This document shows positions 49,623 through 58,612 of a stretch of 64,000 bases of DNA, in pieces. The number at the start of each line of letters is the position of its first letter. The stretch's first letter is position 1. The notes beneath the pieces were generated by a model. That model was not told where the DNA came from. It worked only from the letters and a program-made list of their open reading frames with translations, and made no database searches. The DNA comes from Archaeoglobus sp. UBA234 (lineage in GTDB: Archaea; Halobacteriota; Archaeoglobi; Archaeoglobales; Archaeoglobaceae), in contig DACH01000005.1 of assembly GCA_002494625.1 (NCBI GenBank), forward strand, positions 345,238 to 409,237, given 5' to 3'. The translations under genes were made by a program, and so were the position numbers.

Positions 49623-50219
49623 ATGGAAGTTGAATGTGAACTACTCACCTGGGAGAGGATTTATGCTCTCTGTCTCAAACTGTCACAGGATATCATAAAA
49701 TCAGGTTACACACCGGATGCTATTGTTGCAGTTGGGAGAGGTGGATGGATTCCTGCGAGAATTCTGAGTGATTTTCTCAATCTGAGAGAGCTTTACAGTG
49801 TAAAGGCAGAGTACTGGGATGTAGCGAAGACTAGAGAAAATGCGATGATCACACAGCCAATAAATGTTGATATCAATGGAAAAAAAATTCTCGTTGTTGA
49901 TGATGTTGCGGACACCGGAGAAACATTGAGTGTGGTCGTATCTCATCTCAGAAAGGCTGGAGCTGGAGAAATAAAATCTGCTGTCCTTCAGTACAAAAAA
50001 ACTTCGGTTTTTGCTCCCGACTACTGTGGAGAAGTTCTGAAGCGATGGGTCTGGATTGTTTATCCTTGGGGAGTGGTTGAAACCATTCTGGGTTTTCTTG
50101 ACAGGATAGATAATGTTGAATCTATGTCAGATGCTGAAGTGGCGGAAGAGATGAAAAAAAGGTTCAATCTTGAAGTAACCCATGAGCTTGTTGCTCTGGC
50201 AAGGGGGAAAAGGATGTAA
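49623..50219 (+). CDS. Type I phosphoribosyltransferase (purine salvage type)
   Basis: The protein has 198 residues from ATG 49623 (MEVECELLTWERIYALC); an earlier GTG at 49578 is possible. The PRPP loop is KILVVDDVADTGETLSVVV, preceded by AIVAVGRGGWIPARILSDFL. The COG2236 type, with its C-terminal RWVWIVYPWGVVETI, uses xanthine, guanine or hypoxanthine in relatives. The nucleoside/nucleobase-type ABC transporter gene follows 43 bases later, suggesting uptake and salvage in one unit. Confidence 0.88.
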   Translation: MEVECELLTWERIYALCLKLSQDIIKSGYTPDAIVAVGRGGWIPARILSDFLNLRELYSVKAEYWDVAKTRENAMITQPINVDINGKKILVVDDVADTGETLSVVVSHLRKAGAGEIKSAVLQYKKTSVFAPDYCGEVLKRWVWIVYPWGVVETILGFLDRIDNVESMSDAEVAEEMKKRFNLEVTHELVALARGKRM

Positions 50220-50262
50220 TTTTTATAAGTTAGTTGAGCACTATCAGGGTATTGAAATAAAC

Positions 50263-51822
50263 ATGGGAAACAGAAAGACAAAAACTGAAAGGGGATGGGC
50301 ATTGCAGGGAGAGAATTCGGATATAATACTTGAAATGAAGAACATCACAAAGGTTTTTCCAGGAGTGGTTGCGAACGACAGGGTAAACCTTGAAGTAAGA
50401 AGGGGAGAAATTCATGGCCTCCTTGGAGAGAATGGAGCGGGAAAAACCACACTCATGAGCATTCTCTATGGACTTTACAGGCCTGATGAAGGAGAAATCA
50501 TCTTTGATGGTGAAAAGAGGGTATTCAGCTCACCTAAGGATGCAATCGAATCAGGAATCGGAATGGTACATCAGCATTTCATGCTTGTGAACAAAATGTC
50601 AGCACTTAATAACATCCTTCTGGGTTACAAAACCCCGGGAGACCCTTTGCTCGATTACGAGTGGGCAAGAGAAAAAATCCGGAGCATTATTGAGGTTTAC
50701 GGAATCGATGCTGAGCTGGATGAACGGGTAATTAACATGAGTGTTGGAGAGGAGCAGAGAGTTGAGATTCTGAAATCTCTTTTCAGAGATGTTAAACTGC
50801 TTATACTTGATGAACCAACCTCTGTACTGACTCCTATCGAATCAGAAAGGCTTTTTCAGGCGTTGAAAAGGATGTCTGAGAAGGGTTTGACAGTTCTGTT
50901 CATAACACATAAACTCAGAGAGGCTCTTGAGGTTACAGACAGGATAACTGTTCTCAGAAAGGGGAGGAATGTGGGAACCCTTATAACAAAAAGAACAGAT
51001 GAGAAAGAACTTGCCAGACTGATGGTTGGTAGAGAAATCGACATGAAAATAGAGAAAAAAAGGGTCGAAGCAGGAAAGGATGTTTTAAAACTTGAAAATG
51101 TTTATGCAAGAAATGACAGGGGTCTTATGGCTTTAAAAGGGATAAGTCTCTCTGTTAGAGAAGGTGAAATACTGGGGATAGCAGGAGTCTCTGGAAATGG
51201 GCAGAAAGAGCTTGAAGAGGTTATAATTGGCTTGAGACCAGTAGAGAAGGGAAAGATTCTTTTCAATGGAGAAGATATTACTTTCTCATCTGTCAGAAAG
51301 AGAACAAGGCTTGGAATATCGTGCATTCCCGAGAACAGAATTGAAACTGGACTCGCTCCATCTCTAACCATAGAGGAGAATCTTATTCTCAGAGATTATG
51401 AGAGCTTTTCCAGAAATGGTTTTATGGAGTTTGACATGATAGAGGCTCACGCAGAAAAACTTGTGGAGGAGTACGGGATTAAAACACCTTCTACGAAGGC
51501 TCCAGCCAGAACCCTCTCAGGTGGCAACATTCAGAGGCTGATAATTGCAAGAGAACTCTCAAGAAACCCCTTATTTCTGATAGCCTCTCAACCTACCAGG
51601 GGTTTGGATATTGCGGGAATAGATTATGTCAGGAGAAAGCTCATATCACTTGCTGAGGAAGGGAAGGCAATCCTCCTCATATCTGAAGATCTGGAGGAGA
51701 TCGTTCAGATCAGTGACAGAATAGCTGTAATCTTTGAAGGAGAAATCAGGGGTATTTTTGATAGAGAGAATGTTGACATTGATAGGATAGGGCTTCTCAT
51801 GTCAGGAGGGGCGGATAACTGA
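50263..51822 (+). CDS. Nucleoside-type ABC importer, double ATP-binding subunit
   Basis: The protein has 519 residues from ATG 50263; the open frame reaches into the phosphoribosyltransferase gene without support. It is of the COG3845 family with two ABC domains. The first has a full Walker A GLLGENGAGKTTLMSILYGL, signature MSVGEEQRVEILKSL and LILDEPTSVLTP. The second has the degenerate Walker A GVSGNGQKELEEV typical of RbsA-like subunits and signature LSGGNIQRLIIARELS. It powers uptake of purine or pyrimidine nucleosides in BmpA-type systems. A TATA-like TTTTTATAAG lies at about 50219-50228, so it may also have its own promoter. Confidence 0.92.
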   Translation: MGNRKTKTERGWALQGENSDIILEMKNITKVFPGVVANDRVNLEVRRGEIHGLLGENGAGKTTLMSILYGLYRPDEGEIIFDGEKRVFSSPKDAIESGIGMVHQHFMLVNKMSALNNILLGYKTPGDPLLDYEWAREKIRSIIEVYGIDAELDERVINMSVGEEQRVEILKSLFRDVKLLILDEPTSVLTPIESERLFQALKRMSEKGLTVLFITHKLREALEVTDRITVLRKGRNVGTLITKRTDEKELARLMVGREIDMKIEKKRVEAGKDVLKLENVYARNDRGLMALKGISLSVREGEILGIAGVSGNGQKELEEVIIGLRPVEKGKILFNGEDITFSSVRKRTRLGISCIPENRIETGLAPSLTIEENLILRDYESFSRNGFMEFDMIEAHAEKLVEEYGIKTPSTKAPARTLSGGNIQRLIIARELSRNPLFLIASQPTRGLDIAGIDYVRRKLISLAEEGKAILLISEDLEEIVQISDRIAVIFEGEIRGIFDRENVDIDRIGLLMSGGADN

Positions 51823-51835
51823 GTAAACGGGGGAT

Positions 51836-52903
51836 ATGATGAGGATAAAAGTTGAAAGGAGACTTGAAACACCGAAGTTCATTTACATACTTATACCCTT
51901 AGCTTCGATTATTGCCTCGCTGATTTTCGTGGGTATTCTTCTGTTCCTGATAGGTGTAAACCCGATTGATGCATACTCAACAATGATTTACAGAGCCTTT
52001 GGAACAAAATTTGGTGTTACAGAGCTCTTTGTAAAAACAGCACCCATAATTCTAACGGGACTTGCTGTATCGATCCCGCTGAGAGCAGGTTTGTGGAACA
52101 TTGGGGCTGAGGGTCAGCTTTACATGGGTGCTTTTGCAGCAAGCTTTATTGCCCTTTATCTTTCTCCCCCTCCTGTAGTCCTGCCCTTTATGGTAATTAT
52201 GGCAGTTCTGGCGGGAATGATGTGGGCTTCGATTCCCGGCGTTCTAAAAGCAAAGTTTGAGCTGAATGAAATCATCTCCACTCTTCTTCTCAATTATGTC
52301 GCCATTTACTGGGTAGAATACCTTGTTTATGGTCCCATGAAGGGTAAGGAGGTTTACAACTTCCCTTATTCTGATCTTTTCAGCGACTATGCAATTCTTC
52401 CCAGGTTCTTCGGAACAAGATTTCATGCGGGTGTTATTGTTGCTTTTATACTGGCTATAGCAATCTATATTTTAATAACAAGAACATCATATGGCTTTGC
52501 TGTTAAAATAGTTGGTGCAAACCCAAAAGCAGCAGAATATGCTGGAATAAGCAGGAAGAAAATTATAATTTCCACAATGATCCTTGGAGGGGCAATAGCG
52601 GGTTTTGCAGGGATGATGGAGGTGAGTGGACTGCATATGAGACTCAGAGCAGCAGTCTCTCCGGGATATGGATATACGGGAATTCCTGTAGCACTTCTTG
52701 CTAGAGGAAATCCGTTGTTCGTCATAATGGCTGCTTTTCTTTTTGGACTTCTTTATGTGGGTGGTTCAGCGATGCAGACTACTTACGGAATTCCAGTTGC
52801 GGTTGTTGATGTGTTTCAGGCTCTGGTTGTACTTTTTATAATTGGGGGAGACTTCTTCACAAGATACAGGATCTCCTTTGTTTTCAGGGAGGCATCGGCA
52901 TGA
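51836..52903 (+). CDS. Nucleoside-type ABC importer permease 1
   Basis: The protein has 355 residues (or one less from ATG 51839) with about nine membrane helices. The COG4603/BPD_transp_2 pattern is LTGLAVSIPLRAGLWNIGAEGQLYMG and GLHMRLRAAVSPGYGYTGIPVALLARGNP (quoted in parts: GYGYTGIPVALLARGNP). It forms half of the membrane channel with the next gene. It starts 13 bases after the ATPase gene. Confidence 0.92.
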   Translation: MMRIKVERRLETPKFIYILIPLASIIASLIFVGILLFLIGVNPIDAYSTMIYRAFGTKFGVTELFVKTAPIILTGLAVSIPLRAGLWNIGAEGQLYMGAFAASFIALYLSPPPVVLPFMVIMAVLAGMMWASIPGVLKAKFELNEIISTLLLNYVAIYWVEYLVYGPMKGKEVYNFPYSDLFSDYAILPRFFGTRFHAGVIVAFILAIAIYILITRTSYGFAVKIVGANPKAAEYAGISRKKIIISTMILGGAIAGFAGMMEVSGLHMRLRAAVSPGYGYTGIPVALLARGNPLFVIMAAFLFGLLYVGGSAMQTTYGIPVAVVDVFQALVVLFIIGGDFFTRYRISFVFREASA

Positions 52904-52960
52904 AATCCTCTATGGTTCAGAGACTGGATATAAATGGAAATGTTCCAAGAGGTGAGTTTA

Positions 52961-53893
52961 ATGCTTGAATCCGAGTTTATTGCATCATTAATTGCTGCCT
53001 CGATGAGAGCAGGTACACCCCTCCTCTTTGCAACACTCGGTGAGATAATTACAGAGAGGAGTGGAGTACTTAACCTCGGACTTGAGGGTGTGATGATCAC
53101 AGGGGCGATGGTAGGATTCTACTTCAGCTATGTAACAGGAAACCCTTGGATAGGAATTCTGGCAGGAGGGTTTGCGGGTTTACTTCTTGCAATGGTTCAT
53201 GCCTTTTTCACTGTAACGCTAAAGGTTGATCAGGCAGTAACGGGACTTATGCTTGTTTTATTCGGTCTTGGAATTACGGGTTTTCTTGGCAGAGGGCTTG
53301 TAGGAGAGGTTGCATCCTATCTTCAACCAGTAAAGTTACCTCTACTCTCTGAGATTCCTTATATTGGAACGGCAGTATTCAGTCATGACCCGCTTGTTTA
53401 TATCGGGATACTCATTGTGCCGTTGCTATGGTTTTTCATGAACAAAACGAGATATGGAATGGAGCTGTATGCTGTTGGAGAGAACCCTGAGGCTGCAGAC
53501 ACTGTGGGCATATCTGTTGACAGAATAAGATTTATCGCAGTTCTCACTGGGGGGTTTCTTGTCGGGATTGCTGGAGCACATCTCAGCCTTGCTTATGCAA
53601 AAGTATGGACTGATGGACTGACAGCTGGTAGAGGATGGATATGTCTTGCACTGGTCATATTCAGCGGTTGGATGCCTCAGAGAGCTATTTTTGGAGCATA
53701 TCTGTTTGGAGGTCTGGATGTCCTCTCTTTCAAGTTGCAGGCTGCGGGTCTTGGAGTGTCGTATCACTTCATGAGGATGGTCCCCTACATCTTCACGATA
53801 CTCGTCCTGCTGTTTAGTGTTATAAGAGAAAGGGAAAAGTTTGGTGCGCCATCAGCCCTCGGAAAGCCATATATCCGGGAGCAAAAGTATTGA
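52961..53893 (+). CDS. Nucleoside-type ABC importer permease 2
   Basis: The protein has 310 residues from ATG 52961 behind AGAGGTGAG. It is of the COG1079 type: LLFATLGEIITERSGVLNLG, EGVMITGAMVGFY, KVDQAVTGLMLVLFGLGITG and a Gly-rich RGWICLALVIFSGW. It forms the second half of the channel. No BmpA-type substrate-binding lipoprotein follows; the next gene is convergent, so the binding protein must be encoded elsewhere. Confidence 0.92.
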   Translation: MLESEFIASLIAASMRAGTPLLFATLGEIITERSGVLNLGLEGVMITGAMVGFYFSYVTGNPWIGILAGGFAGLLLAMVHAFFTVTLKVDQAVTGLMLVLFGLGITGFLGRGLVGEVASYLQPVKLPLLSEIPYIGTAVFSHDPLVYIGILIVPLLWFFMNKTRYGMELYAVGENPEAADTVGISVDRIRFIAVLTGGFLVGIAGAHLSLAYAKVWTDGLTAGRGWICLALVIFSGWMPQRAIFGAYLFGGLDVLSFKLQAAGLGVSYHFMRMVPYIFTILVLLFSVIREREKFGAPSALGKPYIREQKY

Positions 53894-53902
53894 CCTCATC
53901 AC

Positions 53903-54649
53903 TTATTTTTTCAGGTGGAGGAGAATTTCCTGCAAAATTGCTGCAGAATTGCGTATTGATAGATCTGATTCATAGCTGAGTGGCGTTTCATTGGGGTTGA
54001 TCTCTATAATTTTCCCCCCTCTTCGTTTTGTTATGAGGGGAATTGATGCAGCTGGCTGAACAACCGCGGAAGTTCCTACAACCAATATAAGATCACTTTT
54101 TTCAGCCTCTCCAAAAGCTGATGTGAGCACTTCTGGATTCAGACTCTCTCCAAACCATACGACTCCTGGTCTAAGCAGTGAACCACATTTGGGGCATTCA
54201 GGGAGTTTTTCAGGAATGCTATCGATAAAATCGATGTTCTGGGTTGAGTAAGAGCAGAGGCTGCTGGAGCATATAATGTCTCTCAGCTTTCCATGTAGGT
54301 GAAGAACATTTTTACTTCCGGCTCTCTCATGAAGATCATCAACATTCTGGGTTATTATCTTCTTGACTATTCCCAGTTTTTCCATTTCAGCAAGAGCGAA
54401 ATGAGCAGTGTTTGGCTCCCTGCTGAATACGAGCTTCATTCGCCATGCATACCACTCCCACACAAGTGAGGGATTTTTTCTGAAAGCGTGGGGTGTTGCA
54501 AGTTCCTCAGGTCTGTATTTATTCCAGAGGCCGTCTTTTCCACGAAAGGTAGGTATTCCACTTTCTGCAGAGATTCCTGCTCCTGTCAGGACTGTTGTGT
54601 AGGATGAATTTTCAATCAATTCTGCTGCTCTTTTGATCTCCGTGAGCAT
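53903..54649 (-). CDS. Sir2-family NAD-dependent deacylase, class III type
   Basis: The protein has 248 residues from ATG 54649. The NAD site TVLTGAGISAESGIPTFRG, catalytic His in VLHLHGKLRD, ITQNVDDLHERAGS, a zinc site (CSSSLC and CPKCG) and VVGTSAVVQPAAS are present. The class III marker Tyr-x-x-Arg appears as WYAWRMK, which in SIRT5 and A. fulgidus Sir2-Af1 selects acidic acyl-lysines, so succinyl- or malonyl-lysine is a likely substrate. It is convergent with the ABC importer genes. Confidence 0.92.
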   Translation of the reverse strand: MLTEIKRAAELIENSSYTTVLTGAGISAESGIPTFRGKDGLWNKYRPEELATPHAFRKNPSLVWEWYAWRMKLVFSREPNTAHFALAEMEKLGIVKKIITQNVDDLHERAGSKNVLHLHGKLRDIICSSSLCSYSTQNIDFIDSIPEKLPECPKCGSLLRPGVVWFGESLNPEVLTSAFGEAEKSDLILVVGTSAVVQPAASIPLITKRRGGKIIEINPNETPLSYESDLSIRNSAAILQEILLHLKK

Positions 54650-54894
54650 CAAATCGAGTTAAATTTTTTCAAGATAAAATTTGTGATTTTGGAGTACTGT
54701 TCGAGTGACTTTCAGACAACCTCGGAATACTTTGGATGGAAAAAACGGCAGTTTAGTTTTATAAACACTCTTTTGAATTTCGTACTAATTCGATAAGATT
54801 TTCTTACCAACCTGTGATTTACCGGTATGTCATTACCATGTATAACACCGTTAAATTTATTAATTCGTAAACCCTATTAATTTATGCTGTTAAG

Positions 54895-54957
54895 ATGATC
54901 CATCCCCATCCAGACCCCCACCACCCGGAGCCACCTATAAGGGTGGCTCACCCCCAT
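54895..54957. other. GC-rich stem-loop patch after the MFS gene; candidate structured RNA or terminator
   Basis: A GC-rich island of about 60 bases lies in an otherwise AT-rich 315-base gap (54650-54964). GAGCCACC (54928-54935) and GGTGGCTC (54942-54949) form a perfect 8-bp hairpin around TATAAG, flanked by C-runs. It starts eight bases beyond the MFS stop (minus strand). In AT-rich hyperthermophiles such GC peaks often mark structured RNAs. It could also be a transcript end. The remaining gap holds only AT-rich promoter-like sequence. Confidence 0.4.
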
Positions 54958-54964
54958 TTTGAAT

Positions 54965-56128
54965 TTATATTGACTGTATATTGACTGGTTTGACACCTCT
55001 TATCAGCGCTGCAGAAAACAGACAGAAAACTCCGAGATAACTCATCACACTCTCGAAACCCATTAAATCGAGAAGATAACCTGAGAGAGAAGGACCTATT
55101 AATCCAGCAATGAAACCGTATGCAGTGAAAACGAGTCCAAAAATAGCTCCAAAATGTTTCAATCCAAAACAATCACTTGCAAGAGGTGCAGAAACTGCAA
55201 ACATCGTTCCAAATGCAAAGCCTATGGCTGATGCAAGCACAAAAGAACTTACAGGATCTTTTGAAAAGATGAAGAGGAAGTAGGATATTCCAGCTGCAAA
55301 GAAGCTGATACTCATTATATTGTTTCTTCCAAAGATATCTGAAATCGAACCGGAAATAAATCTGCTAAGCCCATTTGTGACATTGAAGAATGTGAGTAGC
55401 ATAACTGATGTTCCCATTGAAAACCCCTTGTGGAGGCCTATTGGTACTGACAGACTCACCATTGAAATCCCTGCGGCTCCCTGAAATGCCCATACAAGCC
55501 AGAGGTACCAGAAACTCCTGGTTCTTATACTTTCAGATACTGTGTAGGATGGAAGCTCAACTTCTTTTTTCTCAGCTTCCGGAGTTTTGACAAAAACTGT
55601 AGCAAGAAGCCCTGTTATGAGGATTAAAATTGCAAGAATTCTGTTCATTTCTAAATAACCGACTGTCTCAAAGAGGAAGTAAAAAATAGGTGACATGATA
55701 GCAGCTGAAAAACCAAAAATCATTGTAGCAGCACCAGAAACAAGACCTCTTGATTCAGGAAACCATAGCTGAACTGCAGTTACTGCCGGAATATAGATGA
55801 ATGATGACTGAATACCACTTATAAAAGCCCACAGGTATATTGTGAGTATTGAGGAGGGATAAGAGACCATCATCAGGCTGAGAGAGCATAGAATGATTCC
55901 AGCAGCAATCATGATTCTGAAACCAAATTTTTCCTGCCATTTGCCAACTAAGAACATGAATATTCCGACAGCGGCGAGGAGGAAGAAAAGCGTGTTCCCC
56001 ATCTCTCCACTCCCGGCATTTAGAATTTCTTTCCAGTAGGATCCCATAACTCCAGGATACCCGAAAACAAGTGAACCTGACCAGAATAGTACTATCAGGC
56101 TGGCAATGAAGGAAAGGTATTTTCCCAT
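54965..56128 (-). CDS. MFS transporter, oxalate:formate antiporter (OFA)-like
   Basis: The protein has 387 residues and 12 hydrophobic helices. VFGYPGVMGSYWKEIL in helix 1, FGFRIMIAAGIILCSLSLMM and the C-terminal FGAIFGLVFTAYGFIAGLIGPSLSGYLLD (in parts) fit the OFA/monocarboxylate branch of the MFS, which moves small carboxylates such as oxalate, formate or lactate. No neighbouring metabolic gene fixes the substrate. The GC-rich hairpin lies immediately downstream. Confidence 0.85.
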   Translation of the reverse strand: MGKYLSFIASLIVLFWSGSLVFGYPGVMGSYWKEILNAGSGEMGNTLFFLLAAVGIFMFLVGKWQEKFGFRIMIAAGIILCSLSLMMVSYPSSILTIYLWAFISGIQSSFIYIPAVTAVQLWFPESRGLVSGAATMIFGFSAAIMSPIFYFLFETVGYLEMNRILAILILITGLLATVFVKTPEAEKKEVELPSYTVSESIRTRSFWYLWLVWAFQGAAGISMVSLSVPIGLHKGFSMGTSVMLLTFFNVTNGLSRFISGSISDIFGRNNIMSISFFAAGISYFLFIFSKDPVSSFVLASAIGFAFGTMFAVSAPLASDCFGLKHFGAIFGLVFTAYGFIAGLIGPSLSGYLLDLMGFESVMSYLGVFCLFSAALIRGVKPVNIQSI

Positions 56129-56312
56129 TCTATCACCAGTAGCTCTTATTTTGTAATTTATAAAGAGGTTTCTTTTTCAAAGGTTTTCAGGTGAGGAGAA
56201 AAAGATATCTGCTTTCTCTTCTCTCAATCCTTTGCAATCGTTGGTTTTATGGAAAAGAAGGTTCTGAGTTGATGGTTTTCAACCAGATTTGGAGCATTCA
56301 GATACTGAACAG

Positions 56313-56383
56313 TGCGCGAGCCGGGATTCGAACCCGGGCTAACGGCTTGGAAAGCCGTTGTCCTACCACTAGACTACTCGCGC
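56313..56383 (-). tRNA. tRNA-Gly(TCC)
   Basis: On the minus strand, GCGCGAG (56383-56377) pairs with CTCGCGC, with discriminator A at 56313. The D arm contains AGTGGTAGGA, the anticodon arm is ACGGC-TTTCCAA-GCCGT with anticodon TCC, and the T arm is CCGGG-TTCGAAT-CCCGG. It has 71 bases, no intron and no encoded CCA. The flanks 56129-56312 and 56384-56458 contain no gene that I can see. Confidence 0.96.
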
Positions 56384-56458
56384 TTCAGGGAGTTTTATAA
56401 GATTCATGAAACTGGGTTTATGAAGTTTGTGGTTTGCTGATACTCTGTTAATGTTGAT

Positions 56459-57460
56459 TTATAAAACAATGTTCTGTCTGTAGCCACAACCGGGGCATCT
56501 ATCCCCATCCAGATCTATTTTCTCAACATAGAAACCGTTCCTGGCTATCACCTTTTTCCCGCATTTTGGGCAGAAGGTGCTCTCTCTTTCATGACCCCAG
56601 ACATTTCCAATATAGACATATTCCAGCCCATTCTTAACTGCTATTTCTACCGCTTTTTCAAGGGACTTTATCGGTGTCGAGGTCTTATCGAGCATTTTGT
56701 AATCTGGATGAAATCTGGAGAAATGCACAGGAATTCTCCTGTCCATACTTGCTATCCACTCAGAAAAGCTCTCGATCTCCCTTTCACTGTCATTCTCTCC
56801 AGGTATGATGAGGTATGTGATCTCAACAAAAATACCTTTCTTTACAAGATATTCAACACATTCCTGAACTCTCTCAAGCTTTGCTTTACAGTGTTTTTTG
56901 TAGAAACCCTCTGAGAAAGCCTTTACATCCACATTTGCAGCATCTAAAACCCCTTCAAACTGTTCTATTGCCTCAGGAGTCATGTATCCATTGGTAACAT
57001 ACACTACGAAAAGCCCTCTCTCTTTAACAAGAATGCTTGAGTCAAGTGTAAACTCGTGCCAGATAGCTGGCTCATTGTAAGTCCATGCGATCCCATCTGC
57101 CCTCCTTTCTATGGACATTTTTAGAACATCTTCAGGAGTCAGCTCTCTTAAATATGGGTATGTAAGGTTGGCAAAGGCGATCTCATAGTTCTGACAGTGC
57201 GGACAGCGGAAGTTGCAGCTTACCGAACCGAAAGACAGCACCCTTGAGGTGGGTTTAAAGTTGTGAAGGGGTTTTTTCTCGATTGGATCGAGGGCAATGG
57301 CAGAAATCATCCCGTAGTTGTAAACATTCAATTTGCCATTCTCATTTTTTCTAACTCTGCACCTTCCCCATTTTTCAGGTTTTATTCTGCAACGGTGCAT
57401 ACAGGTGTTGCATATAATCACATCATTTTCCTTCCTGAAGATTCTGGATTCGACTATCAT
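56459..57460 (-). CDS. amrS: AmrS-like radical SAM enzyme (AmmeMemoRadiSam system)
   Basis: The protein has 333 residues. An N-terminal Cys motif CNTCMHRCRIKPEKWGRCRV precedes the radical SAM cluster CNFRCPHCQN (Cx3Cx2C), with WTYNEPAIWHEFTLDSS, VTNGYMTPEAIEQF and NVDVKAFSEGFYKKHC of the PFL-activase-like AmrS family. A C-terminal zinc ribbon (CPKCGKKVIA, CPGCGYRQ) is present. The partner AmrB/AmrA (Memo/AMMECR1) genes are not in the window. The reaction is unresolved; it resembles activation of glycyl radicals. Confidence 0.9.
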   Translation of the reverse strand: MIVESRIFRKENDVIICNTCMHRCRIKPEKWGRCRVRKNENGKLNVYNYGMISAIALDPIEKKPLHNFKPTSRVLSFGSVSCNFRCPHCQNYEIAFANLTYPYLRELTPEDVLKMSIERRADGIAWTYNEPAIWHEFTLDSSILVKERGLFVVYVTNGYMTPEAIEQFEGVLDAANVDVKAFSEGFYKKHCKAKLERVQECVEYLVKKGIFVEITYLIIPGENDSEREIESFSEWIASMDRRIPVHFSRFHPDYKMLDKTSTPIKSLEKAVEIAVKNGLEYVYIGNVWGHERESTFCPKCGKKVIARNGFYVEKIDLDGDRCPGCGYRQNIVL

Positions 57461-57520
57461 CTTTTTTCTCTCCTCCTTTCCCCGAAAGCCTCCTGTTTAA
57501 TGAAGAGCTAATGGGAAAGG

Positions 57521-58513
57521 TTACATGAATTCTTTAAGCTCATGAGCATACTCCTCGGGAACCAGATACGAGATAGCTTCATCATGAAACATTTTCGGGA
57601 AGTAAACATCACACCAGTAGTATCTGTCAAAAGGAGTTCTCGCAAGAATGTGAATATTGGTTCTGAAATGTTCTCCAAGCCTGTCTGCAAGGAAGATCGA
57701 AATGTTGAATGAATTGAAACCTTTACTCCTGTAAAATCTGAGAATCTTTATCAGACCATCACTTATCCCATCAATCTGCTCCTCTGACATATCTACGAAT
57801 TCTCTCTCCTCAGGCACACCGATAAAGTGATAAAAACCCTTGGGAGCAAAGGCTGAAAGCCAGGAGGTTTTTTTAGTTTCTCCGACAAATCTTTTTCCAA
57901 TTTCTCTCTCTTTTTCAACTAACGACTTCCAGTAGTCTTTTTTCTTCTCCTCATAAAACTCCAGTGCACTCCAGTCCAATCTTGCAAAGTAGTCTGTGGA
58001 GGTTTCGGAGATTATTGTCTGGATGTGTGGATGCATGATACTGCTTCCGGCAGGTTTGAGGTAATTCATTCCAATGCTTATGTAGAACTTACCCTCTCTC
58101 AGTCTAGAAAGCATTTCCTGTACTAAAATGAAGGAATCTGTAAAATGCTCTTTTTTAAATTCATCAAGTTCAAGGTAGTGGGCATTGGTCATCCTGATGA
58201 CATAGGAATATTTTGAGTAGGGCACAATATTGGAAAAGAGTATAGCTTCATTTCTCTTTAAAAGCTCGCCATTCAGAAGTTCTGGGTCTCTTGCTGCCAT
58301 TAACTCAATTCTCTCCGGACAGAAGGGACACCAGCCTCTGGAACTCTCAATCTCGTCTTCAAATCCCTTTATATCAGAAAAAGGTGGTGTCTTTTTTAGC
58401 ACTCGAGAGGTCTGGAGAGTTAGCGGATCGTATCTAACCTCAATTCTGTTCTCCTCAACTGTCCCGTTGGGAAGAAGAACTCTTGCAAACTCAACCTCCT
58501 TTCTGAATTCCAT
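57521..58513 (-). CDS. galT: Galactose-1-phosphate uridylyltransferase-like protein
   Basis: The protein has 330 residues of the HIT/GalT superfamily. RYDPLTLQTSRVLKKTPPF opens it, CPFCPE is a zinc-type pair, and SSIMHPHIQTI carries the HPH catalytic His followed by Gln. A second half-domain ends HFRTNIHILARTPFDRYYWCDVYF. GalT moves UMP between UDP-glucose and galactose-1-phosphate; this branch may use other sugar phosphates. It has no galactose genes near it. Confidence 0.82.
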   Translation of the reverse strand: MEFRKEVEFARVLLPNGTVEENRIEVRYDPLTLQTSRVLKKTPPFSDIKGFEDEIESSRGWCPFCPERIELMAARDPELLNGELLKRNEAILFSNIVPYSKYSYVIRMTNAHYLELDEFKKEHFTDSFILVQEMLSRLREGKFYISIGMNYLKPAGSSIMHPHIQTIISETSTDYFARLDWSALEFYEEKKKDYWKSLVEKEREIGKRFVGETKKTSWLSAFAPKGFYHFIGVPEEREFVDMSEEQIDGISDGLIKILRFYRSKGFNSFNISIFLADRLGEHFRTNIHILARTPFDRYYWCDVYFPKMFHDEAISYLVPEEYAHELKEFM

Positions 58514-58612
58514 AAATTTTATTGTAATACCAAAAATTTAAAACTTTGGTTATCTCAGAGTGGGAAAGGTCGTTATGATAAAGTTAGACAATATTTCTTA
58601 TGGTAAATAAAA

